Source of the DNA: JAHFLD01 sp964367145
GTDB taxonomy: Bacteria > Patescibacteriota > Minisyncoccia > UBA6257 > 1-14-0-10-40-38
DNA length: 14,344 bases
Assembly: GCA_964367145.1 (NCBI GenBank)
Contig: CAYIWJ010000017.1
Span: 1-14,344, forward strand
Direction: 5' to 3'
In this document: in pieces, positions 13,494 to 14,344 of the stretch
How the letters are laid out: each line of letters opens with the position of its first letter
Numbering within the stretch: the stretch's first letter is position 1
Notes under the pieces: model-generated
The model's input: the letters and a program-made list of their open reading frames with translations, nothing else
What the model was told of the DNA's origin: nothing
The model's database searches: none
Translations under genes and position numbers: made by a program

Positions 13494-14150
13494 ATGCCTC
13501 GCAAAAAAGCCGCGCCCGAGGGTTTGCCCGACTTTACCGATGCTTTTCAAGACTTGCCGGTCAAGTCGTTGCCGGCAGACGACCGACCGGTAGTTACGTT
13601 CATCGATAAGTTTTTAAAGTTTTTTTTCCTGTGGATGTTTCCGCTCAAAGTGGTGCCGAATCATCTAACCATAGCGAGGTTTTTTATGACGCCGTTTGTT
13701 TTGTTTTTGCTTTACACCCAGCATTATGCGCTGGGCATTCCTTTATTTATTATTGCCGCGTTTACCGATGCGCTTGATGGCGCTTTGGCGCGGACGCGGA
13801 ATCAGGTGACCGAGTGGGGAAAGGTTTATGATCCGATGGCAGACAAGCTTTTAATCGGACTGACCGCGCTTGTAATGGTGCCTCGCTACTTGGGTTTTGA
13901 CATCACTTTTTTTATTATCTTTATTGAAATGGTTTTAATCGGCACCGCCTACTATCTAAAAAATAACAGTAAGCGAGAAATTAGCGCCAACCGTTGGGGC
14001 AAAACGAAGATGGTTTTGCAGTCGGTCGGACTTAGTTTGCTTTTGCTTTATGCCGTGTTTGGGATTCCGGCCTTGCTGACCGCCGCGGAAATTGTTTTGT
14101 ATTTGGGAATTCTTTTTGCCTTAGTAAGTTTGGTGACTTATGGGATTTAA
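13494..14150 (+). CDS. CDP-alcohol phosphatidyltransferase family membrane enzyme
   Basis: Enzymes of this family displace CMP from a CDP-alcohol to make phospholipids such as phosphatidylglycerol phosphate. The full family signature is present: D92 and D95-G96, A99-R100, G109, D113 and D117, i.e. Dx2DGx2ARx8Gx3Dx3D, with the last Asp as the usual catalytic base. Several hydrophobic helices surround it (about residues 40-54, 63-90, 122-156 and 175-215). An unusual soluble, Pro-rich N-terminus of about 35 residues precedes the first helix. At 218 aa it is near the size of PgsA, but the substrate (glycerol 3-phosphate or another alcohol) cannot be told from the motif, so no symbol is given. It is 50 nt after htpX, without an SD. 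Confidence 0.9.
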   Translation: MPRKKAAPEGLPDFTDAFQDLPVKSLPADDRPVVTFIDKFLKFFFLWMFPLKVVPNHLTIARFFMTPFVLFLLYTQHYALGIPLFIIAAFTDALDGALARTRNQVTEWGKVYDPMADKLLIGLTALVMVPRYLGFDITFFIIFIEMVLIGTAYYLKNNSKREISANRWGKTKMVLQSVGLSLLLLYAVFGIPALLTAAEIVLYLGILFALVSLVTYGI

Positions 14151-14167
14151 GTGATTTTTTAGTTGAG

Positions 14168-14196
14168 TTGAAAGTTGGAGTCTTAACAGTTAGAGT
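14168..14196 (+). promoter_or_regulatory. Probable promoter of tRNA-Ser
   Basis: TTGAAA (14168-14173), 17-nt spacer, TAGAGT (14191-14196). The -35 matches 5 of 6 and the -10 matches 4 of 6 consensus bases. The predicted start, near 14203, leaves a short 5' leader before the mature tRNA at 14211. Confidence 0.4.
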
Positions 14197-14210
14197 GAAG
14201 TTGCTATCTT

Positions 14211-14295
14211 GGAGGTGTCGCATAGTGGTCTAGTGCACCATCTTGGAAAGATGGCATGCCGCAAGGCATCAGAGGTTCGAATCCTCTCACCTCCG
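14211..14295 (+). tRNA. tRNA-Ser (anticodon GGA)
   Basis: Acceptor stem GGAGGTG (14211-14217) pairs with CACCTCC (14288-14294), followed by discriminator G at 14295, as expected for serine. The anticodon stem CCATC/GATGG holds the loop TTGGAAA with anticodon GGA (reads UCC and UCU). A long variable arm TGCC-GCAA-GGCA marks it as class II, and GGTTCGAATCC forms the T arm. The 3' CCA is not encoded (CCG follows the discriminator), so it must be added after transcription. Confidence 0.95.
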
Positions 14296-14299
14296 CCGT

Positions 14300-14340
14300 G
14301 AACAAAAAAAGAGTGTCTTTATGGCATTCTTTTTTTGTTC
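14300..14340 (+). terminator. Rho-independent terminator after tRNA-Ser
   Basis: A 13-bp perfect stem, GAACAAAAAAAGA (14300-14312) with TCTTTTTTTGTTC (14328-14340), has a 15-nt loop. The T-run lies in the 3' arm, so it can act in both directions. It lies 4 nt after the tRNA. Confidence 0.75.
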
Positions 14341-14344
14341 TATA

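Overview
The window looks like a chromosomal segment of a Candidate Phyla Radiation (Patescibacteria, Parcubacteria-like) bacterium. The evidence is compact single-copy housekeeping genes with short gaps, UGA used as a stop, a cysteinyl-tRNA synthetase carrying Asp where the bacterial form has a zinc-binding Cys, many genes without Shine-Dalgarno (SD) sites, and a lineage-typical small nucleotidyltransferase. This assignment is inference; no 16S rRNA or other phylogenetic marker was compared.

Left part (1-5050): a small unknown gene and its terminator, then a leftward cluster cysS-dnaB-recR (translation, replicative helicase, recombinational repair). Divergent from it is rmuC, a membrane-anchored recombination-limiting protein. 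Next (5072-5847) comes a leftward two-gene operon of unknown function, with GTG starts, strong SD sites and its own terminator. Its promoter lies back to back with that of a rightward nucleotidyltransferase gene (5957-6664).

Middle part (6657-9060), the most unusual section: after a run of ACGAAT repeats, a promoter leads into about 540 nt of non-coding, strongly folded sequence. This is followed by a 411-residue IS110/IS116-type transposase-like protein that lacks most of the DEDD acidic residues, and then a strong terminator. A second folded non-coding unit of about 330 nt follows, with its own terminator. Together the two units contain ten consecutive stem-loops, nine of them 67-76 nt long and one about 50 nt. 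They fall into two classes by conserved bases flanking the internal loop. Active IS110 elements use a two-loop bridge RNA, so this looks like a multi-loop relative of such an RNA beside a catalytically degenerate partner. That interpretation is a hypothesis.

Right part (9122-14344): the groES-groEL chaperonin operon behind a near-consensus promoter; a 139-bp Y-shaped inverted-repeat element; lemA followed directly by a small membrane protein and the HtpX metalloprotease (membrane quality control); a CDP-alcohol phosphatidyltransferase (phospholipid synthesis); and tRNA-Ser(GGA) with a terminator. At rmuC, lemA and the nucleotidyltransferase gene the -10 box lies exactly 6 nt before the ATG, which suggests leaderless mRNAs.
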